From positions 5,700,351 through 5,764,350 of the forward strand of contig NZ_AP019700.1 in assembly GCF_006738645.1 (NCBI RefSeq): a DNA stretch of 64,000 bases, in the 5' to 3' direction. Both the position numbers and the translations under genes were made by a program. The first letter of the stretch is position 1. Every line of letters begins with the position of its first letter. Under the pieces are notes generated by a model. The model saw only the letters and a list, made by a program, of their open reading frames with translations. It was not told where the DNA came from and ran no database searches. Below are positions 28,966 through 39,042 of the stretch, one piece after another. The DNA comes from Stella humosa. GTDB lineage: Bacteria; Pseudomonadota; Alphaproteobacteria; ATCC43930; Allostellaceae.

Positions 28966-31900
28966 ATGGCGAATCTTGTACTCACCAATTTCGCTGACAC
29001 ATTTCCGTCGGGCGCGGGCGACAACAGCGGCGCGGACGGGGTTGAAGGCGCGGCAGGCAACGATCTGCTTTACGGCGGCCTTGCGGACGATTTCCTGGCA
29101 GGTAATGCCGGCATCGACACCATCTACGGCCAGGAAGGCGCCGACATTCTGTTCGGCAACTTCGATGGCGACATCGTCTATGGCGGTCAGGGCGATGACA
29201 CGATCCACGGCGACGGCGTCTATGGCGCGCAGATCGTTCCGCCGACCCTCCAGGGCGACACCGTAGAGGGCTCGGGCAACGACTATCTCGACGGCGGCAC
29301 GCAGGACGACTCCATTCTCGGCGGCGCCGGCAACGACACGATCCGTGGCGGCGCCGATGACGACACGATCAATGGCGAAGCCGGCGACGATCTCGTCTAT
29401 GGCGACGACGGCAACGACAGCATCATCGGCGGCACGGCCGACAACGCCGACACGATCTATGCTGGCGCCGGCGACGACACGGTCAATATCGACGGCAGCG
29501 ACAATTCCTATGTCGATGGCGGAGTCGGCGCCGACAGCCTGGTGGGCGGCACGGGCCGCGACACCATCCTGGGCGGCACCGGCGGTGATGCGATCGACGG
29601 CGACGACGAGGCCGACTCGATCGACGGCGGCTCCGACAACGACACCATCACGGGCGGCGCCGACGACGACACCATCCTGGGTGGCCAGGGCGCGGACACG
29701 ATCAACGCCGGCGGCGGCGACGACTCGGTCCTCGCGGGCGCCGACAACGACAGCGTCTATGGCGACATCGGCGAAGACACGATCGACGGCGGCACCGGCG
29801 ACGACGTGATCGAGGGCTTCGATGGGGCCGACTCGATCTCCGGCGACATCGGCAACGACTCGATCGACGCCGGCACCGATGCCGACACCGTGTTCGGTGG
29901 CCAGGGCGACGACACGATCGAGGGCGGCGCGGGCGCCGACGTCGTCAGCGGCGGCGATGGCTCTGACTTCCTGACCGACAACGGCGGCGACAACGACACC
30001 ATGGATGGTGGCGAGGGCGACGACGAAGTCCAGGCGGGCGCCGGCGGCGACAGCGTCATGGGCGGCAACGGCAACGACACTCTCGGTGCCGGCGATGGCG
30101 CCGACATTATCGATGCAGGCGCCGGCGACGACTCGATCCGCCCCGATGCCGGCGGCGCGATCGCGGTCGACGTGATCACGCTCGGCACGGGCAGCGACAC
30201 GGTCTATGGCGTCTACAACAACCTCGACCTCGACGGCGACACGATCACGGACTTCAACACGAGCTTCGTCGACAAGGACGTCGACCTGATCGTCGTTGAG
30301 GGCTTCAACCTCGCCGGCGATACCATCGTCGCCGCGCTGACCGACAAGCTCGACATCGACCTCGACGGCACCGCCGACATGACGGTGACCGGCACGGGCG
30401 GCAAGGGCTGGTTCTGGCGCTACACCGACGACAGCGCCGGCAACACGAACATCGACCTGATCCAGGCGATCTTCACCGAGCAGTCCGACACGGTGAACCT
30501 GTCGGCCTACGACCTGTCCGAGATCGGCAACGCCTCCAGCGCGCTGGGCGGCGACGACCTCGTCACCCTGAAGGGCGGCGACGCCCTGCTGGTGCCGGAC
30601 TCGACGCTGGACGACACCTTCTCGGGTGGCGACGGCAAGGACACGATCTTCGGCAGCGAGAATGCCGAGTCGATCAACGGTGACCAGGGCAACGACCTGG
30701 TCTATGGCGGCAACGGCAAGGACGAGCTGGTCGGCGCCGGCGGCAACGACGTTCTCTATGGCGGCGACCAGGAAGACACGCTCGACGGCGGCGCGCTGAA
30801 CGACAGCCTCTATGGCGGCGAGCAGCAGGACTCCATCGTCGGCGGCGGCGGCAACGACTTCCTGATGGGCGAAGGCTCGAACGACGAGATCTTCGGCAAT
30901 GCCGGTGACGACACGGCCGAAGGCGGCGAAGGCGACGACCTGATCGAAGGTCTCGACGGCGCCGACTCGCTGTCCGGCGGGGAAGGCGACGACACGGTCG
31001 AGGGCGGCGTCGACAACGACACCATCGCTGGCGGCAACGGCAACGACTCGATCGAGGGCGACGACGGCCGCGATCTGATCACCGGCGGCCAGGGCAACGA
31101 CACGGTCGACGGCGGCTCCGAGGACGACAACATCGACGGCGGCGACGGTCGCGACGAGATCGTCGGCGGCACGGGTGCCGACACGCTCTTCGGCGGCAAC
31201 GACCAGGATACGATCCAGGGCGGTGACGACAACGACAGCATCTTCGGCGGCAACGGCAACGACTCGCTCCTGGGCGAGCTCGGCAACGACACGATCGATG
31301 CCGGCGATGGTCAGGACACGGTCATCGGCCTGGACGGCAACGATAGCCTGCTCGGCGGCGAGGGTGGCGACACCATCGACGGCGGCGTCGGCACCGACAC
31401 CCTCCAGGGCGGCAATGGCGACGACACGGTCTTCGGCAACGACGATGCCGACTCCGTCATGGGCAACGAGGGCAACGACAGCCTGCTCGGCGGCGGGGCT
31501 CGCGACACGGTCGATGGCGGCAACGGCAACGACACGCTGTTCGGCAACGACGACCTCGACCTGCTGATCGGCGGTACCGGCAACGACATCGCCTACGGCG
31601 GCACGGAGCAGGACTCGATCCTCGGCGGCCAGGGCGAAGACACCCTGTTCGGCGATGCGGGTGCCGACACGATCCGCGCCGGCGACGGCCCGGACTCGAT
31701 CATCGGCGGTGCCGATGGCGACCTGATGTTCGGCGACAAGGGTGCCGACACCTTCTATGGCACCCTCAACGACCTGACGAACGACACGATCCAGACCTTC
31801 ACGGTCGACGAGGATCGGATCGTCGTCGATGGCGACATCCAGTTCCTGGTTGCCGGCACGATCGTGGCCAGCGCCGATACGAATGTCGGCGTCCTCGACC

Positions 31901-34900
31901 TCGACACGGTCAATGTCGGCGGTGAGATCTACTTCACCAACCCGAACCTGATCGGTGAGGACGTTACCGCCATCTACGACACCGGCACCGGGCAGACGAT
32001 CATCCGCATGGTCGGCGACGGCGTGTTCACGCCGAACAACGACAGCGTGAAGCTCGAGGACGTCGACCCGCTCGTCGACAACCGGATCGACGCCCAGGAA
32101 GGCAACGACACGGTCGTCCTCTCCAGCTTCGCGGAGCTGGCGGAAGCCACGTTCACCGGCGGCGCTGGCAATGACAGCATCATCGGCAGCGTGTTCGACG
32201 ACTACATCCTCGGCGACAGCAGCCTCTTCGGTTACGGCGACACGCTGGTCGGCAACAACACGCCGGGCGGCGACACCATCGCGGCCGGTGACGGCAGCGA
32301 CACCGTGCTGGGCGAGGACGGCAGCGACTACCTGAGCGGCAATGCCGGGTTCGACAGCCTGGTGGGCGGCAACGGTGCCGATACCGTCTTCGGTGGCGGC
32401 GATGCCGACGGCATCTATGGCGGTCAGGGCAGCGATGCGCTGAGCGGCGATGCCGGCGACGACTACATCGACGGCGGTGCCGACAACGACCTGATCGCCG
32501 GTGGCGACGGCAACGACTCGCTCGACGGTGACGCCGGCAACGACGCCATCGATGGCGGCGAAGGCAACGACACCATCGACGGCTGGGAAGGCAGCGATCT
32601 CGCCTTCGGCGGCAACGGCAACGACAGCATCCTGGGCTGGATCGGCGACGACACGCTGATCGGCGAAGGCGGCGACGACACCGTCGACGGCGAGGACGGC
32701 TCCGACCAGCTCTATGGCAGCTCCGGCCTCGACTATGTGACCGGCGGCAACGGTGCCGACACCCTGTTCGGTGGTGGCGACAACGACACGCTGAGCGGCA
32801 ATGCCGACGACGACAGCGTTTCCGGCGATGCCGGCGACGACATCGTCTACGGCGGCGGCGGCAACGACACGGCCGATGGTGGCGACGGCAGCGACAGCGT
32901 CTTCGGCGACGAAGGCAATGACAGCCTGCTCGGCGGCATCGGCGACGACACGGTCCTCGGCGGCAACGGCAACGACTTCATCGATGTCGGCCCCGGCGAC
33001 GACAGCGCGCTCGGCGGCAACGGCAACGACACCATCGACGGTGGCGGGCCGGGGTCGGATGACACGCTGCTCGGCGAAGCCGGTGCGGACTCGATCGTGG
33101 GCGGCGACGGCCAGGACTCGATCCTCGGCGGCAACGGCAACGACACGCTGGACGGCGACGAAGGCAACGACACGGTCTATGGCGGCCAGGGTGCCGACGT
33201 GGTCCGCGGCGGCGCCGGCGACGACGTGCTCGGCCGGTTCGACGGGCAGGATGAAGACGGTGCCGACACCTTCGACGGTGGTGGCGGTAACGACTCCATC
33301 TATGTCGGCCCCGGCGCGGACTCGGTGAACCCCGGCGATGGCGACGACACCATCTTCGGCACGGTCACCGAACTCGCGAACGACACGATCTACGGGTTCG
33401 ACCCCGCGTCCGACGTCATCATCATCGAGCAGAGCGGTGACCTCACCGCGTCCCTGACCCAGGGTGTGAACGGTTCTCTGGTCCTGCCCACGGGCGGGTT
33501 CCCGACCCTGAAGCTCCCCGGCGTCATCGGCGCGGCGACCGGGACCTACGACTCGGTCAACAACCGGATGATCGTCACGATCACCGGTTCGTTCGAGCCG
33601 CCCCGCCGCCCCGCCCCGCCGGCCCCGGATGGGTTCGTGACGATCACGAACTTCACCGACGACACCGGCACCATCGGCGATGGCGTGACCACCGACACGA
33701 CGCCGACGATCTTCGGCCTGGGTACGCCGAACTCGACGGTCAACATCATCCGCAACGGCCTGACCATCGCGACCAACATCCCGGTCGATGGCGCGGGTGC
33801 GTGGAGCTACACCAACGCGACGGTGCTGAGCTCCGGGTTCTACACCTTCGAGGTGACGGGCTCGGAAGGCGGCTCCGACACGCTGGGTCTGACCATCGGT
33901 GCGGACGAGCCCCCGCCGACGGGTGCGACGGAAGGTCCGGACGTGCTGACCGGCACGGAAGGTGACGACACCATCAGCGGCCTCGGTGGCAACGACACCA
34001 TCTACGGCCTGGGTGGCGACGACATCCTCAACGGCAACGGCGGCGATGACCTGATCTACGGCGGCGCCGGCGAAGACACGCTGAACGGCGAAGATGGCAA
34101 CGACGCCATCTACGGCGGCAGCGAGAATGACCTGATCAACGGTGGCAACGATCAGGACATGCTCTTCGGCGAGGACGGGAACGACACCATCAGCGGCGGC
34201 GCGGGCAACGACTCCCTCTCCGGCGGCAATGGCGCGGACCTGCTCAACGGCGATGCCGGTGACGACTACATCGACGGTGGCGAGGGCAACGACCTGATCA
34301 ATGGTGGATCGGGCAACGACCTCATCACCGCCATGGACGGCAACGACACCGTCCACGGCGACGCCGGCGACGACCACGTCATGGGCAACAAGGGCAACGA
34401 CAGCGTCTTCGGTGGCGACGGCAACGACACCGTCCGCGGCGGTCAGGACAACGACTCCGTGTTCGGCGAGGACGGCAACGACTGGGTGACGGGCGAGATC
34501 GGCGACGACCAGGTCTTCGGTGGTCTCGGGTCCGACATCGTCCTCGGCGGCCAGGGCAACGACTCCCTGGACGGCGGCGACGGCGACGACTTCCTGCTCG
34601 GCCAGATCGGCAACGACACCATGACCGGCGGTGCCGGGTTCGACGACTTCGTCTTCGAACAGAACAAGGTCGGTCATGACCTGATCACCGACTTCGTCCA
34701 GGGTGTCGACGACCTGTCCTTCGACATCGATAACGGCACCTTCAACGGCGTCGCCTTCGATACGCTGTCGGAGATCCTGGCCATCAGCACCGACGTCGAC
34801 ACCAACAACGACTCGGTGATGGATGCGATGAAGATCTCGTTCAGCAACGACACGTCGATCACGGTGAAGAACATCACCACCAGCTCGGTGCTCTTCTCCG

Positions 34901-34917
34901 ACTTCCTGCTCTACTAG
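28966..34917 (+). CDS. giant RTX protein 3 with Ig-like domain, probably type I secreted
   Basis: The 1983-aa product has dozens of GGxGxDxxx repeats in blocks separated by non-RTX modules of a recurring pattern, (V/T)(I/F)(Y/F)GT..(D)L..DTI..F....D.I.V(E/D)G, at about 405-470, 925-1000 and 1460-1520. Between about 1545 and 1645 lies a Pro-rich linker (PPRRPAPPAPDG) and an Ig-like domain (ITNFTDDTGTIGDGVTTD) homologous to that of RTX2. A final RTX block ends in a non-repeat tail finishing VLFSDFLLY, the likely secretion signal. There is no signal peptide. The size and repeat-only character fit an adhesin or S-layer-type protein; no enzyme domain is present. Confidence 0.91.
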   Translation: MANLVLTNFADTFPSGAGDNSGADGVEGAAGNDLLYGGLADDFLAGNAGIDTIYGQEGADILFGNFDGDIVYGGQGDDTIHGDGVYGAQIVPPTLQGDTVEGSGNDYLDGGTQDDSILGGAGNDTIRGGADDDTINGEAGDDLVYGDDGNDSIIGGTADNADTIYAGAGDDTVNIDGSDNSYVDGGVGADSLVGGTGRDTILGGTGGDAIDGDDEADSIDGGSDNDTITGGADDDTILGGQGADTINAGGGDDSVLAGADNDSVYGDIGEDTIDGGTGDDVIEGFDGADSISGDIGNDSIDAGTDADTVFGGQGDDTIEGGAGADVVSGGDGSDFLTDNGGDNDTMDGGEGDDEVQAGAGGDSVMGGNGNDTLGAGDGADIIDAGAGDDSIRPDAGGAIAVDVITLGTGSDTVYGVYNNLDLDGDTITDFNTSFVDKDVDLIVVEGFNLAGDTIVAALTDKLDIDLDGTADMTVTGTGGKGWFWRYTDDSAGNTNIDLIQAIFTEQSDTVNLSAYDLSEIGNASSALGGDDLVTLKGGDALLVPDSTLDDTFSGGDGKDTIFGSENAESINGDQGNDLVYGGNGKDELVGAGGNDVLYGGDQEDTLDGGALNDSLYGGEQQDSIVGGGGNDFLMGEGSNDEIFGNAGDDTAEGGEGDDLIEGLDGADSLSGGEGDDTVEGGVDNDTIAGGNGNDSIEGDDGRDLITGGQGNDTVDGGSEDDNIDGGDGRDEIVGGTGADTLFGGNDQDTIQGGDDNDSIFGGNGNDSLLGELGNDTIDAGDGQDTVIGLDGNDSLLGGEGGDTIDGGVGTDTLQGGNGDDTVFGNDDADSVMGNEGNDSLLGGGARDTVDGGNGNDTLFGNDDLDLLIGGTGNDIAYGGTEQDSILGGQGEDTLFGDAGADTIRAGDGPDSIIGGADGDLMFGDKGADTFYGTLNDLTNDTIQTFTVDEDRIVVDGDIQFLVAGTIVASADTNVGVLDLDTVNVGGEIYFTNPNLIGEDVTAIYDTGTGQTIIRMVGDGVFTPNNDSVKLEDVDPLVDNRIDAQEGNDTVVLSSFAELAEATFTGGAGNDSIIGSVFDDYILGDSSLFGYGDTLVGNNTPGGDTIAAGDGSDTVLGEDGSDYLSGNAGFDSLVGGNGADTVFGGGDADGIYGGQGSDALSGDAGDDYIDGGADNDLIAGGDGNDSLDGDAGNDAIDGGEGNDTIDGWEGSDLAFGGNGNDSILGWIGDDTLIGEGGDDTVDGEDGSDQLYGSSGLDYVTGGNGADTLFGGGDNDTLSGNADDDSVSGDAGDDIVYGGGGNDTADGGDGSDSVFGDEGNDSLLGGIGDDTVLGGNGNDFIDVGPGDDSALGGNGNDTIDGGGPGSDDTLLGEAGADSIVGGDGQDSILGGNGNDTLDGDEGNDTVYGGQGADVVRGGAGDDVLGRFDGQDEDGADTFDGGGGNDSIYVGPGADSVNPGDGDDTIFGTVTELANDTIYGFDPASDVIIIEQSGDLTASLTQGVNGSLVLPTGGFPTLKLPGVIGAATGTYDSVNNRMIVTITGSFEPPRRPAPPAPDGFVTITNFTDDTGTIGDGVTTDTTPTIFGLGTPNSTVNIIRNGLTIATNIPVDGAGAWSYTNATVLSSGFYTFEVTGSEGGSDTLGLTIGADEPPPTGATEGPDVLTGTEGDDTISGLGGNDTIYGLGGDDILNGNGGDDLIYGGAGEDTLNGEDGNDAIYGGSENDLINGGNDQDMLFGEDGNDTISGGAGNDSLSGGNGADLLNGDAGDDYIDGGEGNDLINGGSGNDLITAMDGNDTVHGDAGDDHVMGNKGNDSVFGGDGNDTVRGGQDNDSVFGEDGNDWVTGEIGDDQVFGGLGSDIVLGGQGNDSLDGGDGDDFLLGQIGNDTMTGGAGFDDFVFEQNKVGHDLITDFVQGVDDLSFDIDNGTFNGVAFDTLSEILAISTDVDTNNDSVMDAMKISFSNDTSITVKNITTSSVLFSDFLLY

Positions 34918-34975
34918 GCCCGAGCCGGCCGGCGCCCCCGCCAGGGGACGCCGGCCAGGCGCCGGTCCGAACGGC

Positions 34976-35005
34976 AAAAGGCCAGCGGGCAACCGCTGGC
35001 CTTTT
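34976..35005. terminator. bidirectional rho-independent terminator between RTX3 and the PII gene
   Basis: AAAAGGCCAGCGG and CCGCTGGCCTTTT (34976-34988, 34993-35005) form a perfect 13-bp stem with a GCAA loop. A on one side and T on the other let it serve RTX3 (+) and the convergent PII gene (-). Confidence 0.92.
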
Positions 35006-35137
35006 CCGTGTCCGGCTCGAAGTCGCCGCTCGAAGGTCCGAAATTGGACGCCCCGCCGGCGGCAGCCGGCGGGGCGTGGGACCGCCACCCGACGCAGTCG
35101 GCTGCGCCAAGCGGCGAAGGGGAAATCCTGGGGGTGG

Positions 35138-35476
35138 CTACAAGGCTTCGCTGCCCGTCTCGCCGGTGCGGATGCGCACGGCGTGGGCAATGTCGAGGAT
35201 GAAGATCTTGCCGTCGCCGATGCGGCCGGTGTTGGCGGCCTTCTGGATCGCGTCCACGACCGGCAGGGCCAGGTCGTCGTCGACCGCCACCTCGATCTTC
35301 ACCTTGGGCACGAAGCTCACGGCATATTCGGCGCCGCGATAGATCTCGGTCTGGCCCTTCTGCCGACCGAAGCCGCGGACCTCGCCGACGGTCAGGCCCT
35401 GGACGCCAAGCGCGGTCAGCGCCTCGCGTACATCATCGAGCTTGAAGGGTTTGATGATGGCCATCACCAGCTTCAT
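35138..35476 (-). CDS. glnB: nitrogen regulatory protein P-II (GlnB/GlnK family)
   Basis: PII is a trimeric sensor of 2-oxoglutarate, ATP/ADP and, through uridylylation, glutamine. The 112-aa protein has the T-loop with the uridylylation site Tyr51 (EIYRGAEY), FGRQKG before it, and the nucleotide-binding GDGKIF and RIRTGE segments. The beginning MKLVMAIIKPFKLDD and YAVSF lean slightly to GlnK, but no amtB follows, so glnB versus glnK is not settled. GAGGAA precedes ATG 35476. It is monocistronic, ending before the shared terminator at 34976-35005. GlnD at 4780-7569 is its expected modifier. Confidence 0.96.
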   Translation of the reverse strand: MKLVMAIIKPFKLDDVREALTALGVQGLTVGEVRGFGRQKGQTEIYRGAEYAVSFVPKVKIEVAVDDDLALPVVDAIQKAANTGRIGDGKIFILDIAHAVRIRTGETGSEAL

Positions 35477-35516
35477 GGGTCGTTCCTCAGTACCTCGGGG
35501 CTCCTGCCCAAGAAAT

Positions 35517-35533
35517 ATACAAGAACCGTGCCG
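35517..35533 (-). promoter_or_regulatory. possible sigma-54 or sigma-70 promoter of the PII gene
   Basis: On the minus strand CGGCACGGTTCTTGTAT matches TGGCAC-N5-TTGC in spacing (GG, 10 bp, GT), with GT where GC is expected. TATATT (35519-35514) overlaps it and could be a sigma-70 -10, but no -35 is seen. It is about 41 bp from the ATG. Sigma-54 control of PII genes is well known, so the match is suggestive only. Confidence 0.3.
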
Positions 35534-35597
35534 CGGCGGCCGGGCCGGCCTGCGATGTCGCGCCGGCAAACCCTGCCTGGACAGGCGCGCCCCGGCG

Positions 35598-36863
35598 ATG
35601 GATGTTCGCCCCATGACACGCGCGCACCCTGTCGCCCGGCCCCAGCGGGTGGAGACGATCGTCGTCGGCGGCGGCCTCGTCGGCCTGACGCTGGCGGCGG
35701 CCCTGGCACAGGCGGGGATGGACGTGCTGGTGGTCGACCGAGAGCCGCCGGCAACGGCCCTGGCGCCGGCCTTCGACGGCCGCGCCTCGGCCATCGCCTA
35801 CGGCTCTCGGCGCGTCCTGGAAGGGATCGGCCTGTGGCCGCTGGTGGCGGACGATGCCGCGCCGATCGCCGGAATCCGCGTCGTCGATGCCGGTTCCCCG
35901 CTCTTCCTGCACTACGACCATCGCGCGGTGGGCGACCAGCCGCTGGGCCACATCGTCGAGAACCGGGTCCTGCGGCACGCCCTCCATCGCCTGGCCGCCA
36001 CCCTGCCGACGTTGCGCCATCTCGCGCCCCGGCAGGTGGTGTCGATCGACCGCGACGCCAACGGCGCCACGGTGACGCTGGATGACGGCCAGGCCTGGCG
36101 CGGCAACCTGCTGGTCGCGGCCGACGGCCGGCAGTCCGCGGTGCGGGCCGCCGCCGGCATCGGCGTGCGCACACACCCCTATCCACAGACCGCGATCGTG
36201 ACGACGGCCGTGCACGAGGCGCCGCACCGCGATGTCGCGATCGAACATTTCCTGCCGGCCGGCCCCTTCGCCATCCTGCCGCTGACGCCGGCCGAGGGCG
36301 AGCCGCACCGCTCGTCGCTGGTCTGGACCGAGCGCTCGGTCGCGGCACCCGGCCTGCTGGCGCTGGACGAGCCGGCATTCACGGCCGAGCTGGCAGCCCG
36401 CTTCGGCGACCATTGGGGTGCCGTCCGGCCCAGCGGGCCGCGCTTTGCCTATCCACTTGCCCTGCAATGGGCCGACCGCATGGTGGCCGACCGGCTGGCC
36501 CTGGTGGGCGATGCGGCCCATGTCATCCACCCGATCGCCGGCCAGGGCCTGAACCTCGGCATCCGCGACGTGGCGGCCCTGGCCGAATGCCTGGTCGATG
36601 CCCGTCGCCTCGGCCTGGATGTCGGGCAGCCCGGGCCGCTTGCGCGCTATGCCGCCTGGCGCCGGCTGGACACGACGATGCTGGGCCTGGTGACGGACGG
36701 GTTGAACCGCCTCTTTTCCAACGACGTGGCGCCGTTGCGCGCGGCACGCCGGCTGGGCTTGGCCGCGGTCGACCGCATGGCGCCCCTGAAGCGCCTCTTC
36801 ATGCAGCACGCCATGGGGACTACGGGCGACCTGCCGCGCCTGGCCCGCGGCCAGCCGCTGTAG
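35598..36863 (+). CDS. UbiH/UbiF/COQ6-family FAD-dependent ubiquinone hydroxylase
   Basis: These flavoprotein monooxygenases hydroxylate the benzoquinone ring during ubiquinone synthesis. The roughly 421-aa protein has the dinucleotide-binding motif [19 protein letters not shown] near the N-terminus, the [15 protein letters not shown] motif, and the second FAD motif [21 protein letters not shown]. Which ring carbon it hydroxylates cannot be told. ATG 35598 and ATG 35613 are both in frame; the second removes a nonconserved five-residue lead. It diverges from the PII gene across 121 bp. Confidence 0.92.
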   Translation: MDVRPMTRAHPVARPQRVETIVVGGGLVGLTLAAALAQAGMDVLVVDREPPATALAPAFDGRASAIAYGSRRVLEGIGLWPLVADDAAPIAGIRVVDAGSPLFLHYDHRAVGDQPLGHIVENRVLRHALHRLAATLPTLRHLAPRQVVSIDRDANGATVTLDDGQAWRGNLLVAADGRQSAVRAAAGIGVRTHPYPQTAIVTTAVHEAPHRDVAIEHFLPAGPFAILPLTPAEGEPHRSSLVWTERSVAAPGLLALDEPAFTAELAARFGDHWGAVRPSGPRFAYPLALQWADRMVADRLALVGDAAHVIHPIAGQGLNLGIRDVAALAECLVDARRLGLDVGQPGPLARYAAWRRLDTTMLGLVTDGLNRLFSNDVAPLRAARRLGLAAVDRMAPLKRLFMQHAMGTTGDLPRLARGQPL

Positions 36864-36916
36864 CGGCTATTGCTGGTGCCTTGAACCGGGGCGCCGCCGC
36901 CTCTAATAACTGCAGC

Positions 36917-37768
36917 ATGGAACCATCGGCGGCAGCGGCCCTGCCTTTCCTCAAGATGCACGGGCTCGGCAACGACTTCGTCGTCATCGACGCGCGGCCC
37001 GGCGGCATCGTCGTCGACGGGCCGCGCGCGCGCGCCATCGCCGACCGCCGCACCGGCATCGGCTGCGACCAGCTCATCGTCATCGAGCCGGCGGTCAGCA
37101 GCCTGGCCGACGCCTTCATGCGCATCCGCAACCCCGACGGCAGCGAGGCCGAGGCCTGCGGCAATGCCACCCGATGCATCGCCAGCCTCCTGATGGAGGA
37201 GCGCGGGCGCGGCCATGCGGTGGTGGAAACCGTGGCCGGCCTGCTGGACGCCGAGGCGACGGGCGACGGGCGCATCGCCGTCGACATGGGCCCGGCCCGC
37301 CTCGACTGGCGCGAGATCCCGCTGGCCCAGGCCTGCGACACGTTGCATGTGCCGCTGGCACTGGGGCCGGTCTCCGACCCGGTCGCGACCAACATGGGCA
37401 ACCCGCACGCGACCTTCTTCGTGCCCGACGTGGCGGCGATCGCCGTCGCCGACATCGGCCCGGTGCTGGAGCGCAATCCGATCTTCCCCGAGCGCGCCAA
37501 TATCGGCTTCGCCCAGATCCTGGCGCCGGGGCGGATCCGCCTGCGCATGTGGGAACGCAGCGCCGGCATAACGCGCGCCTGCGGGTCGGGTGCGTGCGCG
37601 GCCCTGGTGGCGGCCGCCCGCCGCGGCCTGGTCGACCGCCGGGCCGAGGTGATCCTCGACGGCGGCACGCTGGAGATCGAGTGGCTGCGCGACGGCCATG
37701 TGCTGATGACGGGGCCGGTCGCGACCGCCTTCAGCGGCACCATCCATCCCTCGCTGCTCGCGGCATGA
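36917..37768 (+). CDS. dapF: diaminopimelate epimerase
   Basis: DapF interconverts LL- and meso-diaminopimelate for lysine and peptidoglycan synthesis without a cofactor. The 283-aa protein has both catalytic-cysteine signatures: [11 protein letters not shown] with Cys81 and [12 protein letters not shown] with the second Cys. [12 protein letters not shown] at the start is typical. It overlaps mtaB by ATGA and leads dapF-mtaB-ftsY-yciB, an order common in Alphaproteobacteria. Confidence 0.97.
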   Translation: MEPSAAAALPFLKMHGLGNDFVVIDARPGGIVVDGPRARAIADRRTGIGCDQLIVIEPAVSSLADAFMRIRNPDGSEAEACGNATRCIASLLMEERGRGHAVVETVAGLLDAEATGDGRIAVDMGPARLDWREIPLAQACDTLHVPLALGPVSDPVATNMGNPHATFFVPDVAAIAVADIGPVLERNPIFPERANIGFAQILAPGRIRLRMWERSAGITRACGSGACAALVAAARRGLVDRRAEVILDGGTLEIEWLRDGHVLMTGPVATAFSGTIHPSLLAA

Positions 37769-39021
37769 CGCCCGCTCGCAACACAGTCGACATCGTCACC
37801 TTCGGCTGCCGCCTCAACGCCTATGAATCGACGGTGATGCGGGCCAACGCCGCGGCGTCGGGCGTGTCGGACACGATCATCGTCAACACCTGCGCCGTCA
37901 CCGCCGAGGCCGAGCGCCAGGCGCGCCAGACCGTGCGTCGCCTGCGCCGCGAGCGGCCGGGGGCACAGATCGTCGTCACCGGCTGTGCCGCCCAGATCGC
38001 GCCCGAGCGCTGGTCGGCGATGCCGGAGGTCGACCGCGTGCTGGGCAACGCCGACAAGCTGCTGCCCGATGCGTTTGCGCCCGGCGGCGCCAAGGTGGCG
38101 GTCGCCGACATCATGCAGGTGCGCGAGACGGCGGGCCACCTGGTCGAAGGGTTCGACGGCCGCGCGCGCGCCTTCGTCGAGGTGCAGCAGGGCTGCGACC
38201 ATCGCTGCACCTTCTGCATCATCCCCTATGGCCGCGGCCCCAGCCGCTCGGTCGCCATCGGCGCCATCGTCGACCGCGTGCGGTCGCTGGTGGCGGCCGG
38301 CTACCGCGAGGTGGTGCTGACCGGCGTCGACCTGACGGCCTATGGCGCCGACCTGCCGGGCCGGCCCAGCCTGGGGCAGATGACGCGCCGGCTGCTGGCG
38401 CTCGTGCCGGACCTGCCGCGGCTGCGCCTGTCCTCGCTCGACCCGGCCGAGATGGACGAGGACATCTATCGCCTGCTGGCGGAGGAGCCGCGGCTGATGC
38501 CGCACCTGCATCTCAGCCTGCAGGCCGGCGACGACATGATCCTGAAGCGCATGAAGCGCCGCCATTCGCGCGCCGACGCCATCGGCGCGGCCGAGCGCGC
38601 GCGCCGCCTGCGGCCGGACCTGGTGCTGGGCGCCGACCTCATCGCCGGCTTCCCGACCGAGGACGAGGCGATGTTCGCCAACACGCTGGGCCATGTGGCC
38701 GAGGTCGGCCTCACCTGGCTGCATGTCTTTCCCTATTCGCCACGGCCCGGCACGCCCGCCGCCCGCATGCCCCAGGTGCCGGGGCCGGTGGTGCGCGAGC
38801 GCGCCCGCCTGCTGCGAGAGGCCGGGGCGGCTGCCGCCGGCGCCTACCTGGCGACCCGCGTCGGCACCGCCGCCAGCGTCCTGGTGGAAGCCGAGGGCCG
38901 CGGCCACGATGCCCATTTCGCGCCGGTCGCGATCGTTGGCGCGGCGGGGCTGGATGGCCGCGTCGTCGCCTGTCGCATTACCGCCGCCCAGGACGACCGC
39001 CTGCTCGCCGTCGCCGCCTGA
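37765..39021 (+). CDS. mtaB: tRNA (N6-L-threonylcarbamoyladenosine37-C2)-methylthiotransferase MtaB
   Basis: MtaB is a radical-SAM enzyme that adds a methylthio group to t6A37 of tRNA. The 418-aa protein has the N-terminal UPF0004 domain with Cys15 ([10 protein letters not shown]), Cys43 and Cys74 for one [4Fe-4S] cluster, and the radical-SAM CxxxCxxC at Cys144, Cys148 and Cys151 (CDHRCTFC). RLNAYES rather than QMN points to MtaB and not MiaB. A reduced TRAM-like end ([13 protein letters not shown]) follows. Confidence 0.94.
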   Translation: MTPARNTVDIVTFGCRLNAYESTVMRANAAASGVSDTIIVNTCAVTAEAERQARQTVRRLRRERPGAQIVVTGCAAQIAPERWSAMPEVDRVLGNADKLLPDAFAPGGAKVAVADIMQVRETAGHLVEGFDGRARAFVEVQQGCDHRCTFCIIPYGRGPSRSVAIGAIVDRVRSLVAAGYREVVLTGVDLTAYGADLPGRPSLGQMTRRLLALVPDLPRLRLSSLDPAEMDEDIYRLLAEEPRLMPHLHLSLQAGDDMILKRMKRRHSRADAIGAAERARRLRPDLVLGADLIAGFPTEDEAMFANTLGHVAEVGLTWLHVFPYSPRPGTPAARMPQVPGPVVRERARLLREAGAAAAGAYLATRVGTAASVLVEAEGRGHDAHFAPVAIVGAAGLDGRVVACRITAAQDDRLLAVAA

Positions 39022-39042
39022 CGCACGCCCGCGCATTCCAGA

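Noticed and set aside
28561-35190. A continuous minus-strand open frame of more than 2200 codons opposite RTX3, and a similar one of about 990 codons opposite RTX2 (25692-28661)
   Set aside because: Their products are monotonous Val/Ala strings, the reverse complement of the GGC/AAC/GAC repeat codons, which cannot yield stop codons in that frame. No start signal, no family similarity, and the plus-strand RTX frames are clearly coding.
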